DNA from: Bryobacterales bacterium | GTDB lineage: Bacteria > Acidobacteriota > Terriglobia > Bryobacterales > Bryobacteraceae | Length of the DNA stretch: 36,038 nucleotides | Direction of reading: 5' to 3' | NCBI GenBank assembly: GCA_003167495.1 | Contig: PMSX01000391.1 | Coordinates: 1 to 36,038 of the forward strand | Part shown: positions 24,223 to 32,871 of the stretch, piece after piece | How positions within the stretch are numbered: the stretch's first letter is position 1 | How the letters are laid out: every line of letters starts with the position of its first letter | The notes under the pieces: generated by a model | Databases searched by the model: none | What the model was told of the DNA's origin: nothing | Seen by the model: only the letters and a program-made list of their open reading frames with translations | Translations under genes and position numbers: made by a program

Positions 24223-24741
24223 GGGTGACTTAGGCGAATGTTTAGCAAAAAGTGCTAGCCGATTTGAGACCTAGGCGAAGAAAAAGCGTTTTTTGTGAAA
24301 CGGAATCGGCGGTTTTGGCGAATGTTTAGCGAACATAGAACGACGGAGCGGCGAAGGTGAAGAGAGGCGATTTTGCGAAACGAAGCCAATCTTCGCGGCC
24401 TGTTTGTGGCCCTCTGTCCCGTGCGGACGAGAATGGGCGGCCTAGGTCGCTGACGCTCCCCTGCTCCGTTTCGATATTGGCTGGGTTTCAGATTTGTCGC
24501 GAACTTGGGCGTTTTTGCGAAACGAACCCAATCTAGATTCAGATTGTCAAAGAACTGTCGGCCGACGCTTCGAACACCTTGCGGCGAAGAAGAACCGGCG
24601 TGTAATGGGTTTACTTGTATAGAACTTACCTTGGGGCAAATCTAGGCGAGAGGGGACATGAGTGGACAAGGTTTGTGTTTTTAGCGAGTTAGGCGACGAA
24701 AAAAAGTTTGGAGAAGATGTGACCGACATCCCCTATGGTCT
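24223..24741. repeat. 519-bp gene-free gap with short degenerate repeats
   Basis: No credible gene is seen on either strand. The gap holds an exact 14-base repeat (GGCGAATGTTTAGC at 24233-24246 and 24317-24330). It also has three related ~22-25-base units at 24286-24307, 24367-24391 and 24509-24533 sharing TTTTGCGAAACGAA and a closing AATC. TAGGCGA recurs at 24231, 24272 and 24643. Units 2 and 3 are the closest. The repeats are imperfect and unevenly spaced (about 80 and 140 bp), so this is not a CRISPR. It may be a decayed mobile or REP-type element, or an unrecognised RNA region. Confidence 0.55.
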
Positions 24742-26328
24742 CTACAAGACCACCCGCCGCGCGAATTTCACGGCGGGGTTTTCAAACAATTGCGAAATTA
24801 CTGAATCGGGGACTGGTGAATCGGTCTCGACAATCGAAATCGCTGTGAGCGGACCTTTGCTTTTGCGGGCCGATTCTTCCTGCCGGCCCAGGGCAAAGCT
24901 CGCGACGTTCACGCCGTTCTTGCCGAGACAGGTGCCCAGAAAACCGATCACGCCCGGAACATCGTCATTGCGCGAATACATCAGATTGCCGCCGAGGGTC
25001 GCCTCACAAGAAATATTTTCCACCTGCAGCAGGCGCGGTTTATCGAGGACCACCGCACCGAGTACCGGGAAATTGCCGGTCTCGGTATCGACCTCGATGC
25101 GGATGGAATCCATGTGCGCCGCGCCAGGCTCGCGCTCTTCGACCACGCGGAACCCACGCTGGGTAGCGATTTGCATGGCATTCACGACGTTGGCGCGATG
25201 CTCAAGCGAGCGCGACAGCACTCCGGCCAGCCCGGCATTGCGCAAAATTTGGGTATTTTGATCAGCCAAGCGTCCAAAGTAGGTAAAGCGAATGGTCTGG
25301 GGGTTGCCCACCACAATATTGCTCAAAAACGTTCCGAGCCGCTCCGCCAAGTCGACATAAGGCCGCAGGACGTTGTATTGAACCGCCGTCATGGCCGGCA
25401 TGTTCACGGCATTCAACGCAACGCCGCTTTTGAGATATTCGATCATCTGCTCGACAATGCGAATGCCGACAATCTCCTGCGCTTCTTCGGTCGATCCGGC
25501 AATGTGGGGTGTGGCTACAACGGACTCGAGCGCAAAGAGCGGGTTCTGTTCGGGCGGCTCTTTCAGGAACACGTCCAGCGCGGCGCCCGCCACCTTGCCG
25601 CTGGTGATTGCCGCTTGCAAATCGCCTTCATCGACCAACTCACCGCGCGCGCAATTTACAATGCGCACGCCCGTTTTCATTTTGGCGAAGGCGGCCGCGT
25701 TCATCATGCGCTCTGTTTCGGGGGTATGGGCCACATGCAGCGTGATGTAATCGCTCTGCTTGCACAACTCTTCGAGAGGAACCAGGTCCACGCCCATATC
25801 GCGCGCGCTTAGGGGACTCACATACGGATCATGTCCGATGACATGCATTTCAAAGGGCTTGGCGCGCTTCACCACTTCGCGGCCGATACTGCCCAGGCCA
25901 ATCACGCCCAGCGTTTTGCCGCGCAGTTCGTTGCCCAGAAACTTCTTCTTCTCCCACTTGCCCGCTTTGGTTGAAAAGCTCGCCTGCGGAATGGCGCGCG
26001 CCATGGAAAGCATGAGCGCCAGCGTATGCTCCGCCACTGAGATAGCATTGCCACCTGGAGTATTCATGACCAGCACGCCCGCATCGGTGGCGGCGGGTAA
26101 GTCTACGTTATCGACGCCGACGCCGGCTCTGCCAATCACACGCAGCTTGGGGGCAGCCTTGAGAACGTCTTCCGTCACCTTGACGGCGCTGCGCACCACA
26201 AGGGCGTCGCAATCGGCCAGATGCGGCTGGTACGTTTTGGGGTCGGCAATCACGATGTCCCAGTCTGCTTGGGCACGGAGCAGTTCTACGGCCGCTGCGG
26301 CAAGCGGCTCAGCAACAAGTATCTTCAT
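24742..26328 (-). CDS. serA: D-3-phosphoglycerate dehydrogenase (long, ACT-containing form)
   Basis: First enzyme of serine synthesis, oxidising 3-phosphoglycerate to 3-phosphohydroxypyruvate with NAD+. The 528-aa length matches the long (type I) form. The N-terminal part has GRAGVGVDNVDLPAAT, NTPGGNAISVAEHTLALML and the NAD motif GLGSIG (144-149). Catalytic residues are R228 (NCARGE), E257 (KEPPE) and H275 (ATPHIAGST). The C-terminal third is an allosteric substrate-binding domain (RFTYFGRL...) followed by an ACT domain (DVPGVIGFLGTCLGKNGVNVASFALGRQ) that usually senses serine. The ATG at 26328 has no strong ribosome site. A 9-bp-arm imperfect palindrome around 26347-26365 (GCCAG/CTGGC core) upstream could be an operator. 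Confidence 0.95.
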   Translation of the reverse strand: MKILVAEPLAAAAVELLRAQADWDIVIADPKTYQPHLADCDALVVRSAVKVTEDVLKAAPKLRVIGRAGVGVDNVDLPAATDAGVLVMNTPGGNAISVAEHTLALMLSMARAIPQASFSTKAGKWEKKKFLGNELRGKTLGVIGLGSIGREVVKRAKPFEMHVIGHDPYVSPLSARDMGVDLVPLEELCKQSDYITLHVAHTPETERMMNAAAFAKMKTGVRIVNCARGELVDEGDLQAAITSGKVAGAALDVFLKEPPEQNPLFALESVVATPHIAGSTEEAQEIVGIRIVEQMIEYLKSGVALNAVNMPAMTAVQYNVLRPYVDLAERLGTFLSNIVVGNPQTIRFTYFGRLADQNTQILRNAGLAGVLSRSLEHRANVVNAMQIATQRGFRVVEEREPGAAHMDSIRIEVDTETGNFPVLGAVVLDKPRLLQVENISCEATLGGNLMYSRNDDVPGVIGFLGTCLGKNGVNVASFALGRQEESARKSKGPLTAISIVETDSPVPDSVISQLFENPAVKFARRVVL

Positions 26329-26430
26329 TTATTTGGATTTATTGCGATGCCAGTCTGGCGTTGTTGAGAAACTCCAGGATAACAAAAAGGGGTGATGGCG
26401 GTCGATCAAGACAATGGGGTTGGAGGGCAG

Positions 26431-26508
26431 CGAAAAAGAGGGGACACGCCTGCTGTATTTCTTAGCGGGAAGGATTCACTGGGCCCGGAGTGTCCCCACT
26501 TTTCTTCG
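26431..26508. repeat. 78-bp inverted-repeat element (GGGGACAC ends)
   Basis: GGGGACAC at 26440-26447 and GTGTCCCC at 26490-26497 form perfect inverted ends. The symmetry extends imperfectly outwards (GAAAAAGA on the left, ACTTTTCTTC on the right). The 42 bases between them contain a GGGCCC core. It lies between serA and the nucleotidyltransferase gene. The form resembles small palindromic elements (MITE or REP type, often mobilised by IS200/IS605-like transposases), but no transposase is in the window. Confidence 0.5.
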
Positions 26509-26519
26509 TCGCAGCTAGT

Positions 26520-27089
26520 TTAAGACAACAGACGAACAAGTAGATGGCTCACCCCGAGACGCTTGGCTTGAACAGCGAGATATTGACGATCAAGCCGATT
26601 GCCCTGCACAAGAACCAAGTTCAGAAGATCGTTCCACTGCCTTTCAGAAACGTTTCCGCCCTCCTGATACCAAAGGAGCTTGGCAAGGAAAATATCCTCG
26701 GCGGAAACCACGCTCACTTCGATCGGTTCGCCTCCGAAAAGCGCCGTTGCTTGTAGACAGCGATGCGCCAACTGGTCGGAACCAAGCGGGTGTCGCGACG
26801 CCACGAATAAGTCGATCTTCAGGCCCGATTCGAAGTGAATCACGTTAAATGACTTTCCTCGCTCGACAGCTCCAAGTATTGCGCCCTCGTCGACGTAAAA
26901 ATGGGGAGCAAGCGCTTTGTAAAAGTCCTTAATTTGATGGGCGTGTAGATCGATCACGACATCGATATCCTGGGTCGCGCGCGCCACGCCATGTAAGGAA
27001 CTTGCGAAGCTGCCTCCTACGGCGTAAATAATGCCTAGCCGGTCCAGTGTTTGGAAGAACGTAACGGCTGCCTCGCGTAGGCTACTCAT
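26520..27089 (-). CDS. Nucleotidyltransferase-fold protein (MNT/AbiEii-like), possible toxin
   Basis: Protein of 189 aa with the minimal nucleotidyltransferase signature: GGSFASSLHG at 25-34, then the acidic pair D41/D43 in ATQDIDVVIDL and a third acidic residue D93 in LKIDLFVASRH. Later motifs VSAEDIFLAKLLWYQEGG and ERQWNDLLNLV are common in this group. Such proteins transfer nucleotides to RNA or protein, and several act as toxins or antitoxins in two-gene modules. I place the start at ATG 27089, which overlaps the preceding 92-aa gene by 8 bp; an alternative in-frame start is at 27110. The tight coupling to a small upstream gene supports a TA-like module, but the role of each member is not established by sequence. 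Confidence 0.75.
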   Translation of the reverse strand: MSSLREAAVTFFQTLDRLGIIYAVGGSFASSLHGVARATQDIDVVIDLHAHQIKDFYKALAPHFYVDEGAILGAVERGKSFNVIHFESGLKIDLFVASRHPLGSDQLAHRCLQATALFGGEPIEVSVVSAEDIFLAKLLWYQEGGNVSERQWNDLLNLVLVQGNRLDRQYLAVQAKRLGVSHLLVRLLS

Positions 27090-27360
27090 GCAGAGCAGGA
27101 TCCCAGCCATAAGCCCGGATCATCAACTCACGTGTTACTCGGCTGGCTACCGCGCGAAGGAACACCTCACGCTCGTCCGCTTCCGGATAGCGAAGCCGGA
27201 TACCAGCCTTAACCGATTCAAACAAACCTTCGCTCAGGTCGAAAACGTCCACCAGCTTCTGCCCAACAGGCCGCTTCCGTTGGATCTCATAAAAGAAAGA
27301 CAAGGCCTCCGCAGAGGTGTCACGGACAAAATCGACGTCGGCGTGCAACTCACGGGACAT
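27082..27360 (-). CDS. 92-aa protein coupled to the nucleotidyltransferase gene
   Basis: I do not recognise a named domain. The protein is acidic and helix-rich, with a central LVDVFDLSEGLFESVKAGIR and RYPEADEREVFLRAVASR followed by VTRELMIRAYGW. The pattern of a small acidic protein ending RxxYPxA...R...TREL is one I associate with uncharacterised partners of nucleotidyltransferase-fold genes. It is the first gene of a two-gene unit, overlapping the next start by 8 bp, the usual position of an antitoxin. The start is ATG at 27360; no strong ribosome site is seen. It could equally be a regulatory subunit or specificity factor. Confidence 0.65.
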   Translation of the reverse strand: MSRELHADVDFVRDTSAEALSFFYEIQRKRPVGQKLVDVFDLSEGLFESVKAGIRLRYPEADEREVFLRAVASRVTRELMIRAYGWDPALHE

Positions 27361-27450
27361 AGCAGATGGCCGAAGGATAACACGCCTCTGGAGTATGGTG
27401 TGCGGGAAGTTTAAGCCATTTTTCTTCGGTGCGGAAGAAGCCGCTTTTTC

Positions 27451-30400
27451 TTAGTTTTCTGTAGTGAACTGCGTCTGCACAGTTACGGTCTGGCCATCCG
27501 CCGTGGTGCCGGTTACGGCCAAAGTGTGTACGTTGTTGGTATAGAGACTGGTGTCGATCTGGAGAGACCAGCCGACGTTTGGACAGTCGGGGCTGCTAAA
27601 GGCGGCGCAAGCATCTGGACGGCTCATACGAGGGGCGTTGCCGACGGGAATGCCGTCTATAGAAACCAGCACGTTTGTAATACTCACGTTCGGCTCTGAC
27701 AGCCAACCGTAGAACGTGACCTGCCCTGTGTAGTAAGGCTCCGCAGGGTTCGGTACGTCGATTGACGAGTTCAGGGGCGTGGCGGAAGACCAGTTTTGGA
27801 CAGTGAACGCAGTGCTAACCGTGTTGGCCGTGCCGTCCGCGGCCGTGGCAGTCACGCCAAGGGTGTGCGTGCCGTCAAGAAGCGCATCGGTATCGAACAT
27901 GTACGTCCAGCCGACATTAGGACATCCGGGGCGGCCGGGATAGGTTGTGCAGACGTCGGGCCGTGGCAGGCCGTAAGTGGCGGTGCCACTTGGGATGCCG
28001 TCGATTGAGACACTGACCGAAGAAATAGCAACACCGGTCTTGATCGCCCAACCTGAAGTGGTAGCGATGCCCGAATAGGGAATGCTCGCTGCGTTAGGCG
28101 AATCGATGTTTGTGATTGCGGAGGTTGAGGAATTGGTGACGGTGAAGGAAGCGCTCGCCGTAGCTCGTTTGCCATCGGTAGTAGTGCTGGTTGCCTCGAG
28201 AATGTGGGTTCCATTGGTGAAGCGCGTGGTGTCAAGCGAATAGCTAAAGCCCACGTTCGGGCACCCAGGCCGGCTAGGATAGACCGCGCAGACATCGGGC
28301 CGGGAAATGCCGTAGGTGGCAGTGCCGTTCACCACGCCATCTACCGAAATCTCTACCGATTGAATGGAAGCGGTGGAACCAGTGTCGGTAAGTGCCCAAC
28401 CGGCGACGGGGGCGATACCACTGAAACTGGTTGGGGTGGCCGCGCCCTCGGTCGGGCTGTCAATATTGATGCGCACAGGGTTGGCCGAAGTATTCATATT
28501 GGCAACCGTAATCGTTCTAGTGAGAGTGTAAGGCTGGCCAGAGGCCGGAGTGGCGGTGATGCCAAGAGTATGTTGGCCGTCCGCTATGAGCGTTGTATCG
28601 AGAGTTCCGTCATATCCGACATACGGACAATTCTGGATGGCGAAGCTAACGCTGGCGTAAGCGGCGCAGACGTCAGGGCGTCCCAGGCCGTAAAATACGT
28701 TTTCCATCGGAACACCGTCCACGGAGACTCCGATCGAAACGATGCTGGTGTAGGGATCGATGGCCCAGCCAAAGATCACAGTGTTGCCACTCAACGTCCC
28801 GGCAGAAGCGCTCGGAGTGTCAATGTCAACGCTGGGCCCACTGAACAAATCGACAGGGTCATAGTTGTTGACATAGAAAGAACTGGAGACGGTATATTGC
28901 TGGCCGTTGGCAGCAACGGCCGTGATTGAGAAGGTATGCGGCGCGGTTGTTCCGACGGAGGTAGTGCTGTTGGGGAGGTTATTGAGATCCGCCAGGTAGT
29001 TCCAGCCAACATTGGGACAGCTCGGAGTACCCGGGACGGCGGTGGCGCAGACATCGGGACGCGAAATGCCATAGATAATCTGGCTCGAATTCACTTGCGT
29101 GCCATCCAAATACGCAGTCAAAGAAGTGATCGGCGATGTGTCGTTGGTAGCCCAACCGGAAAACATCACGGTTCCGTGATAGATCTGGCCGGCGGTAGTA
29201 GGTGTATCGATGTCGACGTGCGTATTGGAGACCAACGGATTGTTGTTCACGAAAATGGCAACGCCTTGAGGGTTCGTGCGATGCAGACCGTTAGCGTCGG
29301 TAACCAATATCTGGAGCGTGTGGTTTCCGTTCGCCACGAGCGTGGTGTCGAATGTGTACGTGTAACCCACATTCGGGCAACTATAAACGGTGGGGTAAGT
29401 AACGCAGACGTCGGGACGTGAAGTACCGTAAGTGGCCATGCCCACGGTCAGTCCGTCTATTTGAATGGCAACACTCGTCACCGGAGTGGTGGAATCGATA
29501 GCCCAACCGGAAACCAAGAGACTGCCACTGACAGTGGTGACCGAACCAAATTGGGGTGTGAGCGGCGTATCGATGCTCATATTGATGGGGCTGGGCGGAA
29601 CCGGCACAGGCGGACTGGGAGGATTTGACACCGCACTTCCCACCGGGAGATAGACAGTATTGCTAATGAAGGCATTCTGGGCCATGTAGAACGGCGTTTG
29701 CGGGTTGGATGGCATGCCAGTAGGTATCAGAACATCAACGCGGTAAATGCCATAGGAACCAACAGTCAAGCCGGCGAAAATGACCTGGGCACTTTCACCG
29801 CCTAAGGTTGCCGCCACAAAATTGGCTGCCAGAACATCATTGAGCGGTGGCGCTGGTCCGTTGTATGGGAAACCAGTGGTAATCGAATCGGTAATGTCGC
29901 TGCCGCTGGTATTTTGAATATCTCCCAAGCCAGCGCCCGAAATGCTAATCAGTTCGCCCGGTACAGCCGGGTTGCCCGGGAAAATGGGCGAGCCGCTCAC
30001 TACCGCGCAACAAGTGTTCACGGTGGCATGACAAAGGGCATCGTTGCCACTGCTGCCGTAGGGCGTTAACGTCTCGGTGGCCGTGGTTGTGGTGGTGGTG
30101 CATGAGGTAAGTCCGGCGGTGGTGGTACCGGTTGCAACGGAAATAGGAATGCCGCTGCCACTGGGCGAGGCGAAAGGGCCGGCTCTGGCGGTGAGCACAA
30201 CACGCGTGAACGCGCCACCCGCGCTCGCCGTGACGTATGGATCATTTGCGTTATTAATGGCATTCACCAGCCCTGTCACCACATTCTGGAGCATCTGGGT
30301 GGCGGTGAGCGTGGTGACTACGTCGCTGGCCTGCACGGTATATTCGTACGGAGTTGAGTTGCCATTGACATAAATAGCAACCTCGTCGTTCACTGTTGCG

Positions 30401-32661
30401 CTGCCATCTATCGAAACCACCGCTACGGGATTGCCGAGCTGATGGACAGCCTGCGAAATGGGCCACGGCCGATTCTGATCGGGATATTGCTGGGCATCGA
30501 AAATGCCGGGATTCGCCGGCGCAATGTAAACTGGCGTGGCGTTCGTCACCGTTACCGAACCATCGTTGTGAACGGTTCGTACATACACACTCGTGCTGTT
30601 GCGGTCGCCATAGAAGTATGGGACCTGTCCAACCAGCTGAGTCGGCGTTACCTTGTACAAGGGGGAAGCAAAGCCATCGAGATAAAGCTCGACGCCATTG
30701 ACGTTGTTGGGTATATTGCCCGAGTTGGTTGAGGAGTTGAGTTGCGCGACATAGGTAGTGTCAATGTCGGTAAACGTAACGCCCGGCGGCGCATTCACTT
30801 CAACCAAAGTGCCCGGCGAGGTGGTGGCGGCGTTACCGGCAGAAAGGTAGTCGCCAGACGTTGAAACCGTCACATTCGCAGTGTTGGAGACAGTGGCAGC
30901 GAGACTGATGGTATCGTAGGCGAGACTCGTTGACTCCGCACCCGACTTTTGCAGGGAACTCAAATAGATGGTCCCCGTTCCGGGGCCGCCAAAAGAAGCG
31001 CTCACATTCTGATCGGACGCGTTGATCTTGGCGACCAAAGCCTTCGCAATATTGTCCGGCGTGTCGTTGGCTTTCTCAGTGTATAAATAAGCCACTGAGG
31101 CGATTGTTACGGTTGCGGTATCGCCGGCGGTGATTTTTCCGCCGACGGTGACGGTAAACGTAATGGTGCCTTCCTGGCGCACGATTTCGCTCGCCCAGTT
31201 CACCACTGGGATTACGCTGGCGGTGGTATCAAACGCACTGGGAATCAGCGTGTCGCCGGCCGAGAACAGCAGAACGCGGCGGTTATAAGGATCGGCCACA
31301 TAGAGATTGGTTCCGTCCCAGGCGAGCGAAGTGGGACTGGGAGTGGTGTCCACACTACCCGTATTGTCCACTTCCGTGCTCACAATGCTGATGGAGACGC
31401 TGGTAACAATATCGTTCGTGAAATTGGTCTGGCCGAGAATGCCGGTGGCCGAGGTTCCGTTAACTGTTGGGATGGTATTGAAAATAAGAACGCGGTCATT
31501 GCCGCCATCGGCAACAAACAGGCGAATGCCGTCGGAAAGCGCGAAGCGGGGGAAATTGACACTGGCTTGACACTGGCCATTGTTGCCGCGAGGCAGCGCT
31601 GTGCTGCCGCCAGGTGTCGTATAACACACGTTAACGTTGTTCGACGTGGTTTGCACAAAGTCAGGCTGTCCAATCACAACGTCGGCGTTCTGATCCATGG
31701 TGGGTGACGTGGTATTCCAGATCAAGACGCGGTTGAAACCGAGATCGGAGACGAATACGTGGCCACCATCGGCGGTGACGGAAACGGGATTCAGCAGTTG
31801 ATTGGCGGCCGCGCTGGGCGCAGTGGTGGTGGGCGGGGGCGCATTCGCATGCGTGAAATCGGGCTGTCCCAGAACGACGTCCGGCGGCTGATTGTTGGTG
31901 GTCGGCCACGAATTCCAGATCAAAACGCGGTAGTCTTGGGTGTCCGCCACATAGAGCTTACCGTTCGCGATCCAAACACCTTGCGGGCCGCGCATCGACG
32001 TTGCTGTTACCACACCAAGCTGCTGCGTCTGCAAAGTGTTGAAATTCGGCTGCCCCACCACGAGGTCGGGATGCGTGTTACCGGTGGGTATCGAATTCCA
32101 AAGCAAAACGCGATTGTTGTCAGTGTCGGCGATCGCGAAATGGACGCCATCGCTGGCCACCGCAGTGGCGTCATACAACCAGGCGTTCTCGACCGGGCTT
32201 GTTCCCGCTACATCTTCCCCGCCGTTATATCCGTTATAAAAGCCTGTCACGGGCGTGGATTGGCCGCTGGGTACGTAAGTGGGCGGGGTAAAGGTATCCT
32301 GGCCTAAGCTGAAAATGGCCGGGGTGCCGCAAACATAACACGAAGTGAGCGTCTGCACCGCTGAATCCGTGGTGATATCTGTATGCGGACCGGGAATAAC
32401 GGTGGTATCGAAAACCAGCACGCGGTCGTCGTTAGGGGTCGCTCCCAGGCGGTTGGAATCGGCCACAAAGAGCCGATTCCCTGCCCACGCAATGCCACCG
32501 GCGCCTCCCAGAACCTGCCCGGTCGGATTCTGATCACCATTGCTGAAGGTGAACTGCCCGACCACGGCGCGCGCGGCTTGGCCGTTCTGAAATGGCATTT
32601 GCGCAAACGCAGTCGAGGCAAGCAAAAAAAGAAAGGTTGTATTTCGATACGATCTAAACAA
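27451..32661 (-). CDS. Giant secreted NHL / TIGR03437 / Ig-like repeat protein
   Basis: Predicted exported protein of 1736 aa. It starts at TTG 32661, which gives a signal peptide (NTTFLFLLASTAFAQ); the first Met is only after the signal. Residues ~30-470 hold about six NHL-like propeller blades with the recurring NRVLIWN and VVxGQPDF motifs. Then come two similar inserts (YLYTEKANDTPDNIAKALVA and YEYTVQASDVVTTLTA, each leading into an INxxN segment). A Solibacter-type TIGR03437 domain follows (PGELISISGAGLGD; ESAQVIFAGLTVGSYGIYRV). Residues ~1026-1736 are six Ig-like repeats of 107-129 residues, each with SGWA/GW, a DG turn and the cysteine pair RPDxC...CPxVG. It is probably a surface or extracellular binding protein; the ligand is unknown. 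No C-terminal anchor is seen. Confidence 0.88.
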   Translation of the reverse strand: MFRSYRNTTFLFLLASTAFAQMPFQNGQAARAVVGQFTFSNGDQNPTGQVLGGAGGIAWAGNRLFVADSNRLGATPNDDRVLVFDTTVIPGPHTDITTDSAVQTLTSCYVCGTPAIFSLGQDTFTPPTYVPSGQSTPVTGFYNGYNGGEDVAGTSPVENAWLYDATAVASDGVHFAIADTDNNRVLLWNSIPTGNTHPDLVVGQPNFNTLQTQQLGVVTATSMRGPQGVWIANGKLYVADTQDYRVLIWNSWPTTNNQPPDVVLGQPDFTHANAPPPTTTAPSAAANQLLNPVSVTADGGHVFVSDLGFNRVLIWNTTSPTMDQNADVVIGQPDFVQTTSNNVNVCYTTPGGSTALPRGNNGQCQASVNFPRFALSDGIRLFVADGGNDRVLIFNTIPTVNGTSATGILGQTNFTNDIVTSVSISIVSTEVDNTGSVDTTPSPTSLAWDGTNLYVADPYNRRVLLFSAGDTLIPSAFDTTASVIPVVNWASEIVRQEGTITFTVTVGGKITAGDTATVTIASVAYLYTEKANDTPDNIAKALVAKINASDQNVSASFGGPGTGTIYLSSLQKSGAESTSLAYDTISLAATVSNTANVTVSTSGDYLSAGNAATTSPGTLVEVNAPPGVTFTDIDTTYVAQLNSSTNSGNIPNNVNGVELYLDGFASPLYKVTPTQLVGQVPYFYGDRNSTSVYVRTVHNDGSVTVTNATPVYIAPANPGIFDAQQYPDQNRPWPISQAVHQLGNPVAVVSIDGSATVNDEVAIYVNGNSTPYEYTVQASDVVTTLTATQMLQNVVTGLVNAINNANDPYVTASAGGAFTRVVLTARAGPFASPSGSGIPISVATGTTTAGLTSCTTTTTTATETLTPYGSSGNDALCHATVNTCCAVVSGSPIFPGNPAVPGELISISGAGLGDIQNTSGSDITDSITTGFPYNGPAPPLNDVLAANFVAATLGGESAQVIFAGLTVGSYGIYRVDVLIPTGMPSNPQTPFYMAQNAFISNTVYLPVGSAVSNPPSPPVPVPPSPINMSIDTPLTPQFGSVTTVSGSLLVSGWAIDSTTPVTSVAIQIDGLTVGMATYGTSRPDVCVTYPTVYSCPNVGYTYTFDTTLVANGNHTLQILVTDANGLHRTNPQGVAIFVNNNPLVSNTHVDIDTPTTAGQIYHGTVMFSGWATNDTSPITSLTAYLDGTQVNSSQIIYGISRPDVCATAVPGTPSCPNVGWNYLADLNNLPNSTTSVGTTAPHTFSITAVAANGQQYTVSSSFYVNNYDPVDLFSGPSVDIDTPSASAGTLSGNTVIFGWAIDPYTSIVSIGVSVDGVPMENVFYGLGRPDVCAAYASVSFAIQNCPYVGYDGTLDTTLIADGQHTLGITATPASGQPYTLTRTITVANMNTSANPVRINIDSPTEGAATPTSFSGIAPVAGWALTDTGSTASIQSVEISVDGVVNGTATYGISRPDVCAVYPSRPGCPNVGFSYSLDTTRFTNGTHILEATSTTTDGKRATASASFTVTNSSTSAITNIDSPNAASIPYSGIATTSGWAIKTGVAISSVSVSIDGIPSGTATYGLPRPDVCTTYPGRPGCPNVGWTYMFDTDALLDGTHTLGVTATAADGTANTVSTAFTVQNWSSATPLNSSIDVPNPAEPYYTGQVTFYGWLSEPNVSITNVLVSIDGIPVGNAPRMSRPDACAAFSSPDCPNVGWSLQIDTSLYTNNVHTLAVTGTTADGQTVTVQTQFTTEN
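27454..29586 (-). repeat. Six tandem Ig-like repeats with a conserved cysteine pair
   Basis: Protein-level repeats inside the giant gene. In order of translation they are 29218-29586, 28831-29217, 28477-28830, 28120-28476, 27775-28119 and 27454-27774. All six keep RPD(V/A)C followed 9-16 residues later by CP(N/Y)VG, and most keep a DT..L..G.H.L.VTAT strand near the end. Repeats 4 and 5 are most alike (YPxRPGCPNVG). At DNA level they are diverged, so the array is old. Confidence 0.85.
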
Positions 32662-32871
32662 AGGAACCCCAAACGAAGGCGTTGTCGCAAACGTGGCTTG
32701 ATAAGCCGGTACTCGGTTGAATCATTACAATTAAAGACCGGCAGACACAGCTTCACGAAGCCCGGGACCCGCCAAAATAGCTTTAGTATAACAGCGCTAG
32801 GGACGCGGATTGCCCAGCGCAGGTTGCAGGAAAGCGTTTCTGGGGGTTCGAGCCAGCGTACAATAAGGGCG

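Noticed and set aside
24223..24741. CRISPR array
   Set aside because: The repeat units are only three, imperfect and spaced about 80 and 140 bp, and no cas gene is present.
24662..25261. Plus-strand 199-codon frame
   Set aside because: Most of it is antisense to serA and Ser/Arg-rich; no ribosome site or family pattern.
26347..26365. Near-palindrome before serA as a defined operator
   Set aside because: Only a 5-bp perfect core is present and no regulator family consensus is recognised; mentioned with serA only.
27361..27450. Intrinsic terminator for the giant gene
   Set aside because: Short overlapping hairpins (TTCTTC/GAAGAA and GCGG/CCGC) are present, but on the minus strand they are followed by A rather than T residues, so the signal is too weak to list.
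32383..32871. Upstream extension of the yqeY frame
   Set aside because: The extension runs antisense through the start of the giant gene and the intergenic region and is not conserved in YqeY proteins; AAGGG sits right before ATG 32872.
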